64,000 bases of DNA, from NCBI GenBank assembly GCA_020621405.1, contig JAHRYN010000009.1, positions 1 through 64,000 on the forward strand, read 5' to 3'. The notes under the pieces are model-generated. The model worked only from the letters and a program-made list of their open reading frames with translations, did not search any database and had not been told where the DNA came from. The stretch comes from Betaproteobacteria bacterium (GTDB lineage Bacteria > Pseudomonadota > Gammaproteobacteria > Burkholderiales > Rhodocyclaceae). The position numbers were made by a program, and so were the translations under genes. This document shows positions 36,196 through 47,664 of the stretch, piece after piece (position 1 is the first letter of the stretch; the number at the start of each line of letters is the position of its first letter).

Positions 36196-36732
36196 ATGGC
36201 AGAGAACGTCACCATCGCGCGACCCTATGCCGAAGCTGCATTCCAGCTGGCCAAGGAAGCCGGTACGCTGGCTGCCTGGGCTGACGCTCTGGGTTTCATG
36301 GCTGCCGCGGCGGCCGATTCCGACGTCAGGCAGCTGCTGTCCGATCCGACCCGCACTTCCGTCGATCGCGGTTTCCTCTTCCTGGCCTCCGTGCCCGGCG
36401 AGTTGACCGACGAGCAGCGCAGTTTCGTGCGCGTGCTTGCTCAGAACAACCGGCTGGCGCTGCTGCCCGAGGTCGCCGGCATGTTCATCGAGCTCAAGAA
36501 CGACCACGAGCGCAATGCTGTTGCTCACATCAGTTCCGCCTTCCCGATGGACGATGCGACCGTCTCGCGCCTGCTGGCTGATCTTCAGCCCCGTTTCGGC
36601 CGTCACCTGGAAGCCCGGGTCAGCATCGATCCGGAGTTGATCGGCGGCGTAAAGGTTGCGGTCGGTGACGAAGTGATCGACGCGTCGGTCCGCGGCAAGC
36701 TCGCCGCCATGGCCACCGCGCTACAGAACTAG
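36196..36732 (+). CDS. atpH: ATP synthase F1 subunit delta
   Basis: 178 residues, the usual length. It opens with [18 protein letters not shown] and ends with [25 protein letters not shown], both diagnostic of the delta/OSCP family. It links the b-subunit stalk to the top of the alpha3-beta3 ring. It lies 10 bp before atpA. Confidence 0.96.
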   Translation: MAENVTIARPYAEAAFQLAKEAGTLAAWADALGFMAAAAADSDVRQLLSDPTRTSVDRGFLFLASVPGELTDEQRSFVRVLAQNNRLALLPEVAGMFIELKNDHERNAVAHISSAFPMDDATVSRLLADLQPRFGRHLEARVSIDPELIGGVKVAVGDEVIDASVRGKLAAMATALQN

Positions 36733-36742
36733 GAGTTTTTTG

Positions 36743-38281
36743 ATGAACCTCAATCCGTCTGAAATCAGCGACCTGATCAAGAGCCGGATCCAGAACCTGC
36801 ACCTGAGTGCGCAGGCGCGTACCGAAGGCACCGTGGTTTCGGTGACCGACGGCATCGTGCGCGTGCACGGCCTGGACGATGTCCAGCAGGGCGAAATGCT
36901 GGAATTCGAAGGCAACACGTTTGGTCTGGCGCTTAACCTCGAGCGTGACTCTGTCGGCGCCGTGGTACTGGGTGACTACGAACACATTTCCGAAGGCCAG
37001 ACCGTCAAGTGCACGGGCCGCATTCTCGAAGTTCCGGTTGGCCCTGAGCTGATCGGTCGCGTCGTGAATTCGCTCGGCCAGCCGATCGATGGCAAGGGTC
37101 CGATCAACGCCAAGCTGACCGACAAGGTGGAAAAGGTCGCGCCGGGCGTGATCGCACGTCAGTCGGTTTCGCAGCCGGTACAGACCGGTCTGAAGTCGAT
37201 CGACTCGATGGTGCCGGTCGGCCGCGGTCAGCGCGAACTGATCATCGGTGACCGTCAGACTGGCAAGACCGCGGTTGCTGTTGACGCCATCATCAACCAG
37301 AAGGGTCAGAACATGACCTGCATCTACGTGGCGGTCGGCCAGAAGGCCTCGACCATCGCCAACGTGGTGCGCAAGCTGGAAGAGTACGGCGCGATGGCCT
37401 ACACGATCGTCGTGGCCGCCACGGCATCCGACTCGGCCGCGATGCAGTTCCTCGCACCGTATGCCGGTTGCACGATGGGCGAATACTTCCGCGATCGCGG
37501 TGAAGATGCGCTGATCGTCTATGACGACTTGTCGAAGCAAGCCGTTGCCTATCGCCAGATTTCGCTGCTGCTGCGCCGTCCGCCGGGCCGTGAAGCCTAC
37601 CCGGGCGACGTGTTCTACCTGCACAGCCGTCTGCTCGAGCGCGCAGCCCGCGTGAATCCCGAGTACGTCGAGAAGTTCACCAACGGTGAAGTCAAGGGCA
37701 AGACCGGTTCGCTGACCGCGCTGCCGATCATCGAAACGCAGGCCGGCGACGTGTCCGCCTTCGTTCCGACCAACGTGATTTCGATTACCGACGGCCAGAT
37801 CTTCCTGGAAACCGACCTGTTCAACGCCGGTGTCCGTCCCGCCATCAACGCGGGCGTGTCGGTGTCCCGCGTCGGTGGTGCCGCTCAGACCAAGGTCATC
37901 AAGAAGCTCGGCGGCGGTGTTCGTCTGGCTCTGGCCCAGTATCGCGAACTGGCTGCGTTTGCGCAGTTCGCTTCCGATCTGGACGAAGCGACCCGCAAGC
38001 AGCTCGAGCGTGGCCGCCGCGTGACGGAACTGATGAAGCAGCCGCAGTACTCGCCGCTGTCCGTCGCGAACATGGGTGTCTCGCTGTACGCCGCCAACAA
38101 CGGCTACTTCGACGACGTCGAAGTGTCGCGCGTGCTCGCTTTTGAATCGGCCCTGCATCAATACCTGCAGCAGAAGACTCCGGATCTGATGAACAAGATC
38201 GAGACCACCAAGGATCTCGACGGTGAATCGGAAAAGGCGCTCGCTGCCGCAGTGGCCGAGTTCAAGAAGAGCTGGGCGTAA
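36743..38281 (+). CDS. atpA: ATP synthase F1 subunit alpha
   Basis: 512 residues. The regulatory, non-catalytic nucleotide-binding subunit. The P-loop GDRQTGKT is at 169-176, with [20 protein letters not shown] and the alpha/beta signature [20 protein letters not shown] further on. The ATG at 36743 follows AGGAG. All residues expected of a normal alpha subunit were seen by eye. Confidence 0.98.
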   Translation: MNLNPSEISDLIKSRIQNLHLSAQARTEGTVVSVTDGIVRVHGLDDVQQGEMLEFEGNTFGLALNLERDSVGAVVLGDYEHISEGQTVKCTGRILEVPVGPELIGRVVNSLGQPIDGKGPINAKLTDKVEKVAPGVIARQSVSQPVQTGLKSIDSMVPVGRGQRELIIGDRQTGKTAVAVDAIINQKGQNMTCIYVAVGQKASTIANVVRKLEEYGAMAYTIVVAATASDSAAMQFLAPYAGCTMGEYFRDRGEDALIVYDDLSKQAVAYRQISLLLRRPPGREAYPGDVFYLHSRLLERAARVNPEYVEKFTNGEVKGKTGSLTALPIIETQAGDVSAFVPTNVISITDGQIFLETDLFNAGVRPAINAGVSVSRVGGAAQTKVIKKLGGGVRLALAQYRELAAFAQFASDLDEATRKQLERGRRVTELMKQPQYSPLSVANMGVSLYAANNGYFDDVEVSRVLAFESALHQYLQQKTPDLMNKIETTKDLDGESEKALAAAVAEFKKSWA

Positions 38282-38302
38282 GCGCGCGGACCGGAGATAA
38301 CC

Positions 38303-39172
38303 ATGGCCAGCGGAAAAGAGATCCGTACCAAGATCAAGAGCGTGCAAAACACGAAGAAGATCACCAAGGCGATGGAAATGGTGGCAGCGTCCAAGATGCG
38401 CAAGGCGCAGGACCGGATGCGTGCCGCCCGGCCCTACGCCGAAACGATCCGCCGTCTTGCTGCCAATCTGTCTGCCGCGACTGCCAGCGACTACCGTCAT
38501 CCTTTCCTCGCGACTGTGGGCGAGATCAAGCGCGTGGGCGTCATCGTCGTCACGACCGACAAGGGTCTGTGCGGCGGCATGAACACCAACGTGTTGCGTC
38601 TCGCACTCAACTCGATGAAGGAGTGGGAAGCCAAGGGCGCGAAGGAAATCCGCGTTGCCGCAATCGGCAACAAGGGTCTGGGCTTCATGCAGCGGCTCGG
38701 CGCCAAGGTGGTGTCGCAGGCGGTGCAGCTCGGCGACACGCCGCATCTGGAAAAGCTGATCGGATCCGTCAAGGTGATGATCGATGCATTCCATGCCGGT
38801 GAACTCGATGCGGTCTATCTGTCCTTCACCCGTTTCATCAACACGATGAAGCAGGAGCCGGTGATGGAACAGCTGCTGCCGCTGACGGGCGATCGTCTGG
38901 GTACGCCGAAGGGCACCTGGGATTACCTGTACGAGCCTGACCCGCAGGTGGTGATTGACGACTTGCTCGTCCGTTATGTCGAGGCACTGGTGTATCAGTC
39001 GGTTGCCGAAAACATGGCGTCGGAACAGAGCGCGCGGATGGTGGCGATGAAGGCGGCGTCTGACAACGCCGGCAACGTCATCGGTGAATTGCAGCTGGTC
39101 TATAACAAGACCCGCCAGGCGGCGATCACGAAGGAGCTGTCCGAAATCGTCGGCGGCGCCGCAGCAGTCTGA
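38303..39172 (+). CDS. atpG: ATP synthase F1 subunit gamma
   Basis: 289 residues, the rotor shaft. Both coiled ends are present: [20 protein letters not shown] at the start and [20 protein letters not shown] near the end, with [10 protein letters not shown] replaced by [10 protein letters not shown] as is common. It lies 21 bp after atpA and 35 bp before atpD. Confidence 0.97.
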   Translation: MASGKEIRTKIKSVQNTKKITKAMEMVAASKMRKAQDRMRAARPYAETIRRLAANLSAATASDYRHPFLATVGEIKRVGVIVVTTDKGLCGGMNTNVLRLALNSMKEWEAKGAKEIRVAAIGNKGLGFMQRLGAKVVSQAVQLGDTPHLEKLIGSVKVMIDAFHAGELDAVYLSFTRFINTMKQEPVMEQLLPLTGDRLGTPKGTWDYLYEPDPQVVIDDLLVRYVEALVYQSVAENMASEQSARMVAMKAASDNAGNVIGELQLVYNKTRQAAITKELSEIVGGAAAV

Positions 39173-39204
39173 TCACGCACAATGATTTTTTGTATTGGGG
39201 ATAG

Positions 39205-40611
<1,407 letters not shown>

Positions 40612-40630
40612 CGCGGCAAGCGTGAGTGGT

Positions 40631-40651
40631 GACGGGCGATGTCCGCCCGTC
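40631..40651 (+). other. Intercistronic hairpin between atpD and atpC
   Basis: GACGGGCG (40631-40638) pairs perfectly with CGCCCGTC (40644-40651) over a 5-nt loop. No T-run follows, and atpC continues on the same strand, so it is more likely a stability or expression-tuning element than a full terminator. Confidence 0.55.
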
Positions 40652-40682
40652 GCTGCCAGCGCGCAGCATTCACGGAGTAATC

Positions 40683-41102
40683 ATGGCTATGACCGTACAA
40701 GTCGACGTCGTCAGCGCGGAAGAGAGAATCTTTTCCGGGCTTGCCGAATTCGTCGTGCTGCCGGGCGAAAACGGCGAGTTGGGCATTCTGCCCGGCCACA
40801 CGCCGCTGATCACGCGCATCCGCCCGGGTGAAGTGCGCATCAAGGTGCCGAACCACGAAGAAGAATGCATTTTCGTGGCAGGTGGTCTGCTCGAAGTACA
40901 GCCGGGTCTGGTGACCGTGCTGGCGGATACCGCCATCCGTGGCCGCGATCTGGACGAAGCGAAGGCGAATGAAGCCAAGCGCGCGGCCGAAGAGGCGCTG
41001 GCCAATCGCGAGGCCGGTATCGACTACGCGGCAGCCCAGGCGGAGCTGGCTTCAGCCATCGCCCAGCTGGCAGCAATCCACAAGTTGAACAAGCGTCACT
41101 GA
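40683..41102 (+). CDS. atpC: ATP synthase F1 subunit epsilon
   Basis: 139 residues. The N-terminal beta barrel ([40 protein letters not shown]) and C-terminal helical hairpin ([20 protein letters not shown]) are both present, giving the full coupling and inhibitory subunit. The gene is followed by a strong terminator, ending the operon. Confidence 0.96.
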   Translation: MAMTVQVDVVSAEERIFSGLAEFVVLPGENGELGILPGHTPLITRIRPGEVRIKVPNHEEECIFVAGGLLEVQPGLVTVLADTAIRGRDLDEAKANEAKRAAEEALANREAGIDYAAAQAELASAIAQLAAIHKLNKRH

Positions 41103-41125
41103 ACGCTGCCATCGCGGTACCCTCA

Positions 41126-41158
41126 AAGGGCAAGCTCCGGCTTGCCTTTTTTCTTTTC
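41126..41158 (+). terminator. Rho-independent terminator of the atp operon
   Basis: GGCAAGC (41129-41135) pairs with GCTTGCC (41140-41146) over a 4-nt loop and is followed by a nearly continuous T tract (41147-41156). It lies 24 bp past the atpC stop. Confidence 0.9.
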
Positions 41159-41184
41159 CGGGCCAGTGGCGCAGAATCCGTCGC

Positions 41185-42672
41185 ATGGCCTCCGACACGT
41201 GTGACCTGCTGATCGTCGGCGCCGGCATCAACGGTGCGGGCATCGCGCGCGATGCGGCGTTGCGTGGTCTGGATGTCGTCGTGTGCGAGCGCGGAGACAT
41301 TGCCGGAGCGACCTCCTCGGCGTCGACCAAGCTGATCCACGGCGGTCTGCGCTATCTGGAACAGGGCGCCTTCGCGCTGGTCAGGGAATCGCTGCGCGAG
41401 CGCGAAGTGCTTGGGCGCATCGCCGCCCACCTCGTGCGCCCGCAGCGCTTCATCGTGCCGCACACCGGCGAGCGTCCGCCCTGGCTGCTTGCGCTCGGGC
41501 TGACGTTCTATGACTGGCTGGCCGGCAACAGCACCTTGCCCCGGTCCGAGCGGCTGGCGCATGGCAGTCCGCCGCTGGGCAAGCTCCGCCGGCCGGTGCC
41601 CGGGGCGCACGCGTATTACGATCTGCAGGTCGATGATGCCCGCCTGACGCTGACCAACCTGCTGGACGCGCAGGCGCTGGGTGCCCGCGTGCTGACCCGG
41701 TGCGCACTTCGTCAGGTCGTCGCGGTGCCGCGGGGCTGGCGCTGCCTGCTCGGGGGCAGAGGTGGCGAACACGAGATCATGGCGCGCTGCGTGGTGAATG
41801 TCGCCGGCCCGTGGATGCCCGAAGTCGAGGCGCTGCGCGGGGCGCAGTCTCCGACCAGACTGCGCCTAGTGCAGGGGACGCACATCATCGTGCCGCGGCT
41901 GCACGACGGCGACGACGCATGGCTGCTGCAGCAAGCCGACCGTCGCGTCGTTTTCGCCATCCCCTGGGGTGAGCGCTTCCATCTGGTCGGTACGACCGAA
42001 ACCGAGCTGACCTCGACCGGGGCGCTTGGTGTCACGGCGGCCGAGCGCAGCTATCTGCTGGGCACCTTGACGCGCGTTTTCGATGTCGCCGTCGGCGAAG
42101 CCGACATCCGCCACGAGTTCTGCGGCATGCGGCCGTTGATCGGCGGTACGGGCAGTGCGCGCACCGCCAGCCGCGAATACCGGGTGAATCTGAAACAGGA
42201 CGCGCAGGGCCGTGGCTGGATGTCGGTGCAGGGCGGGAAGCTGACCACCTATCGAAGGCTGGCCGAAACTGCCGTGGATCGTCTGTCCGGACTGTTCGGC
42301 AACAGCAATGCCTGCACCACTGCGCAACGCCCGCTGCCGGGGTCGGACGGCATGAGCGCTGGCGGACGTGTCGAACTGACAAGGCGTCTGGCGCTACGCT
42401 GGCCCGGTATCGCTGCAGACTGGCTGCATGCGCTGACCGCGCGTCATGGCGCCGTGGCCGAGAGGCTGGTCAAGGAAGCCGTGGATGAAGGCGGGCCGGG
42501 CCGGGACTTCGGCGGTGGCCTGCATGAGGCCGAAGTGCGCTGGTGTGCCCGTCACGAGTGGGCGCGCGAGGCTGATGACGTGCTTTGGCGCCGAACCCGT
42601 TGCGGGCTGGAGATGACCGCGGTGCAACGCGCGGAATTTTCCGCCTGGTGGAACAGTCAGCGTACCGCCTGA
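41185..42672 (+). CDS. glpD: Aerobic glycerol-3-phosphate dehydrogenase
   Basis: 495 residues, a membrane-associated FAD enzyme that passes electrons from glycerol-3-phosphate to ubiquinone. The FAD-binding start is DLLIVGAGINGAGIARDAA, followed by ATSSASTKLIHGGLRYLEQG and CGMRPLIGG, typical of GlpD. No ribosome site is obvious. It starts 26 bp past the atp terminator. Its last 16 bp overlap the end of the convergent ubiJ gene. Confidence 0.93.
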   Translation: MASDTCDLLIVGAGINGAGIARDAALRGLDVVVCERGDIAGATSSASTKLIHGGLRYLEQGAFALVRESLREREVLGRIAAHLVRPQRFIVPHTGERPPWLLALGLTFYDWLAGNSTLPRSERLAHGSPPLGKLRRPVPGAHAYYDLQVDDARLTLTNLLDAQALGARVLTRCALRQVVAVPRGWRCLLGGRGGEHEIMARCVVNVAGPWMPEVEALRGAQSPTRLRLVQGTHIIVPRLHDGDDAWLLQQADRRVVFAIPWGERFHLVGTTETELTSTGALGVTAAERSYLLGTLTRVFDVAVGEADIRHEFCGMRPLIGGTGSARTASREYRVNLKQDAQGRGWMSVQGGKLTTYRRLAETAVDRLSGLFGNSNACTTAQRPLPGSDGMSAGGRVELTRRLALRWPGIAADWLHALTARHGAVAERLVKEAVDEGGPGRDFGGGLHEAEVRWCARHEWAREADDVLWRRTRCGLEMTAVQRAEFSAWWNSQRTA

Positions 42673-43250
42673 GCAGACCGCCTGCGTTCCAGCAACTCGA
42701 TGCGCTTCTGCAGCCGGGCAACATCGTCCCGCAGCGTGTCGATGTCGCCGGCAAGCGGGGCTGCGACGGCTGGCCGCACCAGCATTCCGGATTCGTCCGC
42801 CAGGTATTCGGCGCCCGATGCGGCAAAACGCGCCGCCAGATCATTGCCGCGCGCCAGCGCACCCCTCGCGGCGCCGACGATGCGTTCGGCCGCGACATCG
42901 CCGACCACCCGGCTGAGATCCTCGGCGGCATCCCAACGCAGTGATTTCAGTACCTGGCCAAGCACCTCGGCCAGTGCGGCGTCGCCCTCGATCCGCGCTT
43001 CCCGCAGAACGCCTTCGCCCTGGTGGGGCAGGCGCAGCAGCGCATCGGCCGGCAACCGGAGGGTCACCGCGTGTCCGTCGTCTGCCGACTCGACAAATCG
43101 CCCCTGCCCGTCGATCAGGAAGGACAGCCCCGCGCTGCCGAGCGCCAGGCAGGCGCGCTGTCCTGCGTGTGCACGCAGCCGTTCGTGCGCGCCCGGCGTC
43201 TGGTCGAGCAGATGATTCAGGATGCCGAGCGCGGCCGCAGGCAGCACCAT
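42657..43250 (-). CDS. ubiJ: Ubiquinone biosynthesis accessory factor UbiJ
   Basis: 197 residues. An N-terminal SCP2-like lipid-binding domain (ALGILNHLLDQTPGAHERLR, GLSFLIDGQGRF, EGDAALAEVLGQVLKSLRWD) is followed by a C-terminal coiled segment (DIDTLRDDVARLQKRIELLE), the UbiJ layout. It supports assembly of the ubiquinone-making enzyme complex. It lies 2 bp after the Tim44-like gene. The usual next gene, ubiB, is absent; glpD converges instead. Confidence 0.83.
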   Translation of the reverse strand: MVLPAAALGILNHLLDQTPGAHERLRAHAGQRACLALGSAGLSFLIDGQGRFVESADDGHAVTLRLPADALLRLPHQGEGVLREARIEGDAALAEVLGQVLKSLRWDAAEDLSRVVGDVAAERIVGAARGALARGNDLAARFAASGAEYLADESGMLVRPAVAAPLAGDIDTLRDDVARLQKRIELLERRRSAQAVR

Positions 43251-43252
43251 GT

Positions 43253-44134
43253 TCAGGCCATCTGCTGGATGCCGGAAATCAGCCAGCCGCGCTCGCCCGA
43301 GACCGGTTTGGACAGGTGCCAGACCTCGTCGAACGGAGCCGGTGCGGCGTCTGCCTCTTCGCGCAGCATGCCGTGAAAGCGGACGCTGGCGACGTGCTGG
43401 CCGCCTTCCGTGCTGACATCGAGCAGCGCAGCGTCGAGCTGCACAACGTCGGTCGTCTGCTTCGCGCTGCCCCGCTCCTGCAACTGCATGCGGATTTCGG
43501 CGAACACTTCCGGCGCGGTGAATGCGCGGATGTCCTCGACGTCGCCGGTATCGTTAGCGGCCTGCAGACGGACGAAATTCAGCTTGGCCTGACGCAGGAA
43601 GCCGTCGACATCAAAATCCGCGGGAATGTTGGCTGTGGCCTGCGGCGTGGACGTCGATGAACCGGCAGCCTCGAAATTCTGCACCTGCGGCGCGGCATAG
43701 CCGCCGGCACCGGCACCGGCGTACTGCATCGGCTGCGATGCCGGAGACGCATTGCGCCGGCTGAACATGCGCCACACGAAGAGCGCAGCCATGACCAGCA
43801 GCGCGATCATCATGAACGACGCCATCTCTTCACCGAATCCGAAATGCGAGGCCAGTGCGGCCAGACCGATGCCGGCAGCCAGACCAGCCAGCGGCCCCAT
43901 CCACGAACGCTTTGCCGGGGCAGGCGCGGCACCGGCCGGCTGGCCCGGTCGCGGCGCGACGGCAGCGTTCTGGGTCGGTGCAGGCGATGCGGGTGCCGCG
44001 TCGCGGCGCATCACCGACGAGTCACGCTGGGCGCCGAAGGACTTGCCACCGCCGAGACGTTTGGCTTCCGCATCTTGCATTGCTCCGCCGATGCCGACGA
44101 AGGCGGCAAACAACAGGGTCAGGAACTTCTTCAT
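43253..44134 (-). CDS. Tim44-like domain protein
   Basis: 293 residues. A signal peptide (1-23) precedes a low-complexity Ala/Pro segment and a hydrophobic pair (WMGPLAGLAAGIGLAALASH, MMIALLVMAALFVWRMF). The C-terminal Tim44/MBA1-type domain has FLRQAKLNFVRLQAANDTGD, VEDIRAFTAPEVFAEI and GERGWLISGIQQM. Proteins of this kind sit between ubiE and ubiJ in many betaproteobacteria; the role is unproven. The ATG at 44134 follows GGAG. Confidence 0.85.
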   Translation of the reverse strand: MKKFLTLLFAAFVGIGGAMQDAEAKRLGGGKSFGAQRDSSVMRRDAAPASPAPTQNAAVAPRPGQPAGAAPAPAKRSWMGPLAGLAAGIGLAALASHFGFGEEMASFMMIALLVMAALFVWRMFSRRNASPASQPMQYAGAGAGGYAAPQVQNFEAAGSSTSTPQATANIPADFDVDGFLRQAKLNFVRLQAANDTGDVEDIRAFTAPEVFAEIRMQLQERGSAKQTTDVVQLDAALLDVSTEGGQHVASVRFHGMLREEADAAPAPFDEVWHLSKPVSGERGWLISGIQQMA

Positions 44135-44224
44135 TGATGAATCTCCGATGGACGGCACTGGAACCTGTGCAGTGCCAGATGACAGGTGTTTCAGCGAAAG
44201 GTTCGAATGTCGGCTTCGCGCGGC

Positions 44225-44962
44225 TCAGAGTTTGAAGCCGCGGTGCAATGCGACCACGCCGGCGCTGAGGTTGAAGTACTCGACGCGGGCGAGGCCGGCG
44301 TCCCGCATCATGCCGGCCAGCGTCTCCTGGTCCGGGTGCATGCGGATCGATTCCGCGAGGTAGCGGTAGCTCGCTTCATCGTTGGCGACGCGCTTGCCGA
44401 GCCAGGGCAGCACCTTGAACGAATAGAGGTCATAGACCTTTTCCAGCGGCTTGGCGACGCGCGAGAACTCCAGCACCAGCGCCCTGCCGCCGGGTCTGAG
44501 CACGCGGTGGAATTCGGCCAGTGCCTGGTCCTTGTGCGTCATGTTGCGCAGCCCGAACGCGACCGTGACGCAGTCGAAGTGATTGTCGGGGAAGGGCAGT
44601 TTCTCGGCATCGCACAGCAGGCTGGGCAGCAGCAGGCCGGCATTGGTCATCCGGTCGCGGCCCTCGCCCAGCATGTCCGGGTTGATGTCGGTATGCCACA
44701 CCTCGCCGGTCGGGCCGGCCCGCCGGGCGTGCGCCATGGTCAGATCGCCGGTGCCGGCGGCGACGTCGAGCACGCGCTGCCCCGGTCGCACCCCCGCCAT
44801 CTCTATTGCGAAGGCCTTCCAGGCGCGGTGCAGGCCGGCCGACATCAGGTCGTTCATGATGTCGTAGCGGCGGGCGACCGACGAGAACACGCCGGCCACG
44901 CGGCGGGCCTTGGCCGCCTCGGCGACCCGTTCGAAACCGAAATCCGTGGATTGATCGCTCAT
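44225..44962 (-). CDS. ubiE: Ubiquinone/menaquinone methyltransferase
   Basis: 245 residues, a SAM-dependent C-methyltransferase for ubiquinone and menaquinone precursors. It has [37 protein letters not shown], the SAM loop [28 protein letters not shown] and [14 protein letters not shown], all standard UbiE blocks. The start at 44962 was chosen to give the family N-terminus. It lies 8 bp downstream of the DUF971 gene on the same strand. Confidence 0.96.
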   Translation of the reverse strand: MSDQSTDFGFERVAEAAKARRVAGVFSSVARRYDIMNDLMSAGLHRAWKAFAIEMAGVRPGQRVLDVAAGTGDLTMAHARRAGPTGEVWHTDINPDMLGEGRDRMTNAGLLLPSLLCDAEKLPFPDNHFDCVTVAFGLRNMTHKDQALAEFHRVLRPGGRALVLEFSRVAKPLEKVYDLYSFKVLPWLGKRVANDEASYRYLAESIRMHPDQETLAGMMRDAGLARVEYFNLSAGVVALHRGFKL

Positions 44963-44969
44963 GGTGTGC

Positions 44970-45419
44970 TCAGTGCTTGTGGCCGCAGCCACCGCCGCCC
45001 GCGCTGCCGCATCCGCCGCCGTGCGCCGGTGTGACCGGCGTCATGGCCGGATCGCGGCTGGCGCCAGCCGCTTCCAGGCGGGCCAGATAGTCGTCCCACA
45101 GCGCCTGCTGGTTCTCGCCCAGCAGATACAGGTAGTCCCAGGAATAGATGCCGCTGTCGTGGCCATCCGAAAACACCGGCTTGATCGCGTATGAACCCAC
45201 TGGTTCGACCCGGGTGATGTCGACGTCGCGCTTGCCGATCTGCAGCGTTTCCTGGCCGGGGCCGTGGCCGCGCACTTCGGCCGACGGCGAGCAGACGCGC
45301 AGGAACTCGAACGGGAAGCTGAAGTGACGACCGTTGTCGAAGCTGACGTCCATCAGCTTCGATTTCTGCTGCACCTTGATTTCGGTGGGGATCGGGGTGT
45401 CCTTGTCCAGTCCAGCCAT
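44970..45419 (-). CDS. DUF971 protein
   Basis: 149 residues. The DUF971 fold (related to the N-terminal domain of gamma-butyrobetaine hydroxylase) has [34 protein letters not shown] and [20 protein letters not shown]. The tail is Gly/Cys/His-rich ([17 protein letters not shown]), a likely metal-binding end. It begins the DUF971-ubiE-Tim44-ubiJ block, where its conserved position suggests a link with quinone or Fe-S metabolism. The spacer with phoB is shared. Confidence 0.85.
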   Translation of the reverse strand: MAGLDKDTPIPTEIKVQQKSKLMDVSFDNGRHFSFPFEFLRVCSPSAEVRGHGPGQETLQIGKRDVDITRVEPVGSYAIKPVFSDGHDSGIYSWDYLYLLGENQQALWDDYLARLEAAGASRDPAMTPVTPAHGGGCGSAGGGGCGHKH

Positions 45420-45508
45420 GATGTTCCGGGTCCGCTGCGAAGAACCCGGATGATACCGCGCCGGCCCGGCCATCGGTCCGGCGCCGCCGCGGGTTTCCGG
45501 CCGGATCG

Positions 45509-45526
45509 CTGTCATTAAATCGTCAC
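45509..45526 (+). promoter_or_regulatory. PHO box upstream of phoB
   Basis: CTGTCATTAAATCGTCAC closely matches the two 7-bp half-sites of the PhoB consensus (CTGTCAT, four A/T-rich bases, then CTGTCA-like). It lies 52 bp before the phoB ATG, fitting autoregulation by PhoB under phosphate limitation. Confidence 0.75.
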
Positions 45527-45578
45527 CGTACTGAAATAGACTGCCGCTCAACCCGTCACAGAACCCACGCTTACAGCC

Positions 45579-46268
45579 ATGGCCCGAATACTCGTCGTCG
45601 AGGATGAACCGTCCATCCAGGAACTGATCAGCGTCACGCTGACGCGCACCGGTCACGAACCTTTGCGCGCGCCGGACGCGGAAACGGCGCTGCGTCTGCT
45701 GCAGGCCGAACTGCCGGATCTGGTGCTGCTGGACTGGATGCTGCCGGGCCAGAGCGGGATCGATCTGGCGCGCCGGCTGCGCAGCGACGAGCGCACGCGC
45801 AGCGTGCCCATCATCATGCTGACGGCGCGCGGCGATGAACAGTCCAAGGTGACCGGTCTGGAGACCGGTGCCGACGATTACGTGACCAAGCCGTTTTCGC
45901 CGCGCGAACTGGCCGCCCGCATCAAGGCGGTGCTGCGCCGGCAGAAGCCGCAGGCAACCGAGGATCCGGTCGAGATCGGCGGCCTGCGCCTGGATCCGGC
46001 GACCCATCGCGTCACGGCCCACGGTACCGCGGTCGTGCTCGGCCCTACGGAATTCCGGCTGCTGCATTTCTTCATGACCCACGCCGAGCGCGTGCATTCG
46101 CGCGCCCAGCTGCTCGACAGCGTGTGGGGCGACCATGTGTTCGTCGAGGAGCGCACGGTCGACGTGCATATCCGCCGCCTGCGCGGCGCGCTCGAGACCA
46201 GCGGCCACGATGCCCTGATCCAGACCGTGCGAGGCAGCGGCTACCGCCTGTCCAGCCACAAGGAATGA
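45579..46268 (+). CDS. phoB: Phosphate regulon response regulator
   Basis: 229 residues. A receiver domain with ILVVEDEPSIQELI, phospho-acceptor Asp52 in LLDWMLPGQSG and VTKPFSPREL is followed by a winged-helix OmpR/PhoB output domain (GPTEFRLLHFFMTHAERVHS, VDVHIRRLRGALE). It activates genes under phosphate starvation and is encoded 53 bp before its sensor kinase. The PHO box upstream supports the identity. Confidence 0.94.
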   Translation: MARILVVEDEPSIQELISVTLTRTGHEPLRAPDAETALRLLQAELPDLVLLDWMLPGQSGIDLARRLRSDERTRSVPIIMLTARGDEQSKVTGLETGADDYVTKPFSPRELAARIKAVLRRQKPQATEDPVEIGGLRLDPATHRVTAHGTAVVLGPTEFRLLHFFMTHAERVHSRAQLLDSVWGDHVFVEERTVDVHIRRLRGALETSGHDALIQTVRGSGYRLSSHKE

Positions 46269-46321
46269 GCTGTATCGCCCGCGTCCGCGCATAATCCGCG
46301 CGGTGAAGGGAATCGACATCA

Positions 46322-47641
46322 ATGCGTGAATTCTGGTTCAGGGCCGTGCTGCGCATATCGCTGGTCGGCGCATGCGTGCTGGTCGGTGTGGCCAGCGGCT
46401 ATCTGGTGGCGGCGCTCGTGCTCGCCTGCGTCGCGCTGCTGTGGGGCAGTCTGCGCGACCAGTACGAAATCGGCCGCTTCGACCGCTGGCTCAATTCGAC
46501 CGGCGAGGCCGAACTGCCGGACGGCGGCGGGCAGTGGGAATTCCTGTTCGCCAAGCTGGCCCGACGCGAGCGCAATGCGCGCCTGCAGCGCGAGGATCTG
46601 CGCAACCGGCTCGAACGCATGCGCGAGGCGAGCCGGGCCATGCCCGACGGCACGCTGATCATGTCGCGCGACGAACTGATCGAATGGCTCAATCCGATGG
46701 CCGAGGAACACCTCGGGCTGGACGGACGGCGCGACGTCGCAATGCCCATCCTGAATCTGGTGCGCCAGCCGGAATTTGCCGGCTACCTGCAGTCGGGCGA
46801 CTACGCCGAACCGCTGTCCATGCCGTCGCCGCGCCAGCCGGGGCGCACGCTGCAGCTGCGCGTGGTGCCGTTCGGCGACGACCAGAAGCTGCTGCTGACG
46901 CGTGACGTCACCCAGCTGGAAAAGCTCGAAACGATGCGCCGCGACTTCGTCGCCAACGTGTCGCACGAAATGAAGACGCCGCTCACCGTCATCCATGGCT
47001 TCCTCGAGACGCTGGAGGATGCGCTGCCCGAACTGCCGCACGAACAGGCGCTGTCCTTCATCAGCATGGCGCAGCAGCAGTCGGTCCGCATGCAGCGGCT
47101 GGTCGACGACCTGCTGACGCTGTCGGCGCTAGAGACCGATACGCCGATGTCGGAAGAGCCGGTGGATATGCGCAATCTGCTGGACATCGTGCTGATCGAA
47201 GCGAATGCGCTGTCCGGCGGACGCCATGACGTGACGCTGGACGCGGGCGACGACGCCGGCGAGCTCAGCGGCTGTGCGCGCGACCTGCGCAGCGCGCTCG
47301 GCAATCTGGCCAGCAACGCAGTGCGCTACACGCCGGACGGCGGTTCGGTGCGCCTGCGCTGGCGCATCGTCGACGGCTGCGGCGAATTCTCGGTCGAAGA
47401 CGACGGCATCGGTATCGACGCACAGCACATACCCAGGCTGACCGAACGCTTCTACCGCGTCGACCGCGGGCGTTCGCGTGAAACCGGTGGTACCGGCCTC
47501 GGGCTGGCCATCGTCAAGCATGTGCTGGAGCGCCACCAGGCGACGCTGCAGATCGACAGCCAGCCGGGCAAGGGCAGCTGCTTCACGGTCCGTTTTCCGG
47601 CACGCCGCACCCGGCACAAGGCAGGTGGCCTGCCCGCCTGA
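46322..47641 (+). CDS. phoR: Phosphate regulon sensor histidine kinase
   Basis: 439 residues. Two N-terminal membrane segments (LRISLVGACVLVGVASGYLV and the following hydrophobic stretch) precede a PAS-like region (about 100-190) and the kinase core. The phosphorylated His215 is in VANVSHEMKTPLTVIHGFLE, then the N box (GNLASNAVRYTPDGG), DDGIGID and GGTGLGLAIVKHVL. It lacks a large periplasmic domain, normal for PhoR. It converges on the gene pair ending at 47665. Confidence 0.93.
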   Translation: MREFWFRAVLRISLVGACVLVGVASGYLVAALVLACVALLWGSLRDQYEIGRFDRWLNSTGEAELPDGGGQWEFLFAKLARRERNARLQREDLRNRLERMREASRAMPDGTLIMSRDELIEWLNPMAEEHLGLDGRRDVAMPILNLVRQPEFAGYLQSGDYAEPLSMPSPRQPGRTLQLRVVPFGDDQKLLLTRDVTQLEKLETMRRDFVANVSHEMKTPLTVIHGFLETLEDALPELPHEQALSFISMAQQQSVRMQRLVDDLLTLSALETDTPMSEEPVDMRNLLDIVLIEANALSGGRHDVTLDAGDDAGELSGCARDLRSALGNLASNAVRYTPDGGSVRLRWRIVDGCGEFSVEDDGIGIDAQHIPRLTERFYRVDRGRSRETGGTGLGLAIVKHVLERHQATLQIDSQPGKGSCFTVRFPARRTRHKAGGLPA

Positions 47642-47664
47642 CGGGCGCCACGGCGCAGCCCGGG

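Noticed and set aside
36620-38794. Antisense open frame opposite atpA
   Set aside because: atpA is certain; the reverse frame has no start signal or recognised domain.
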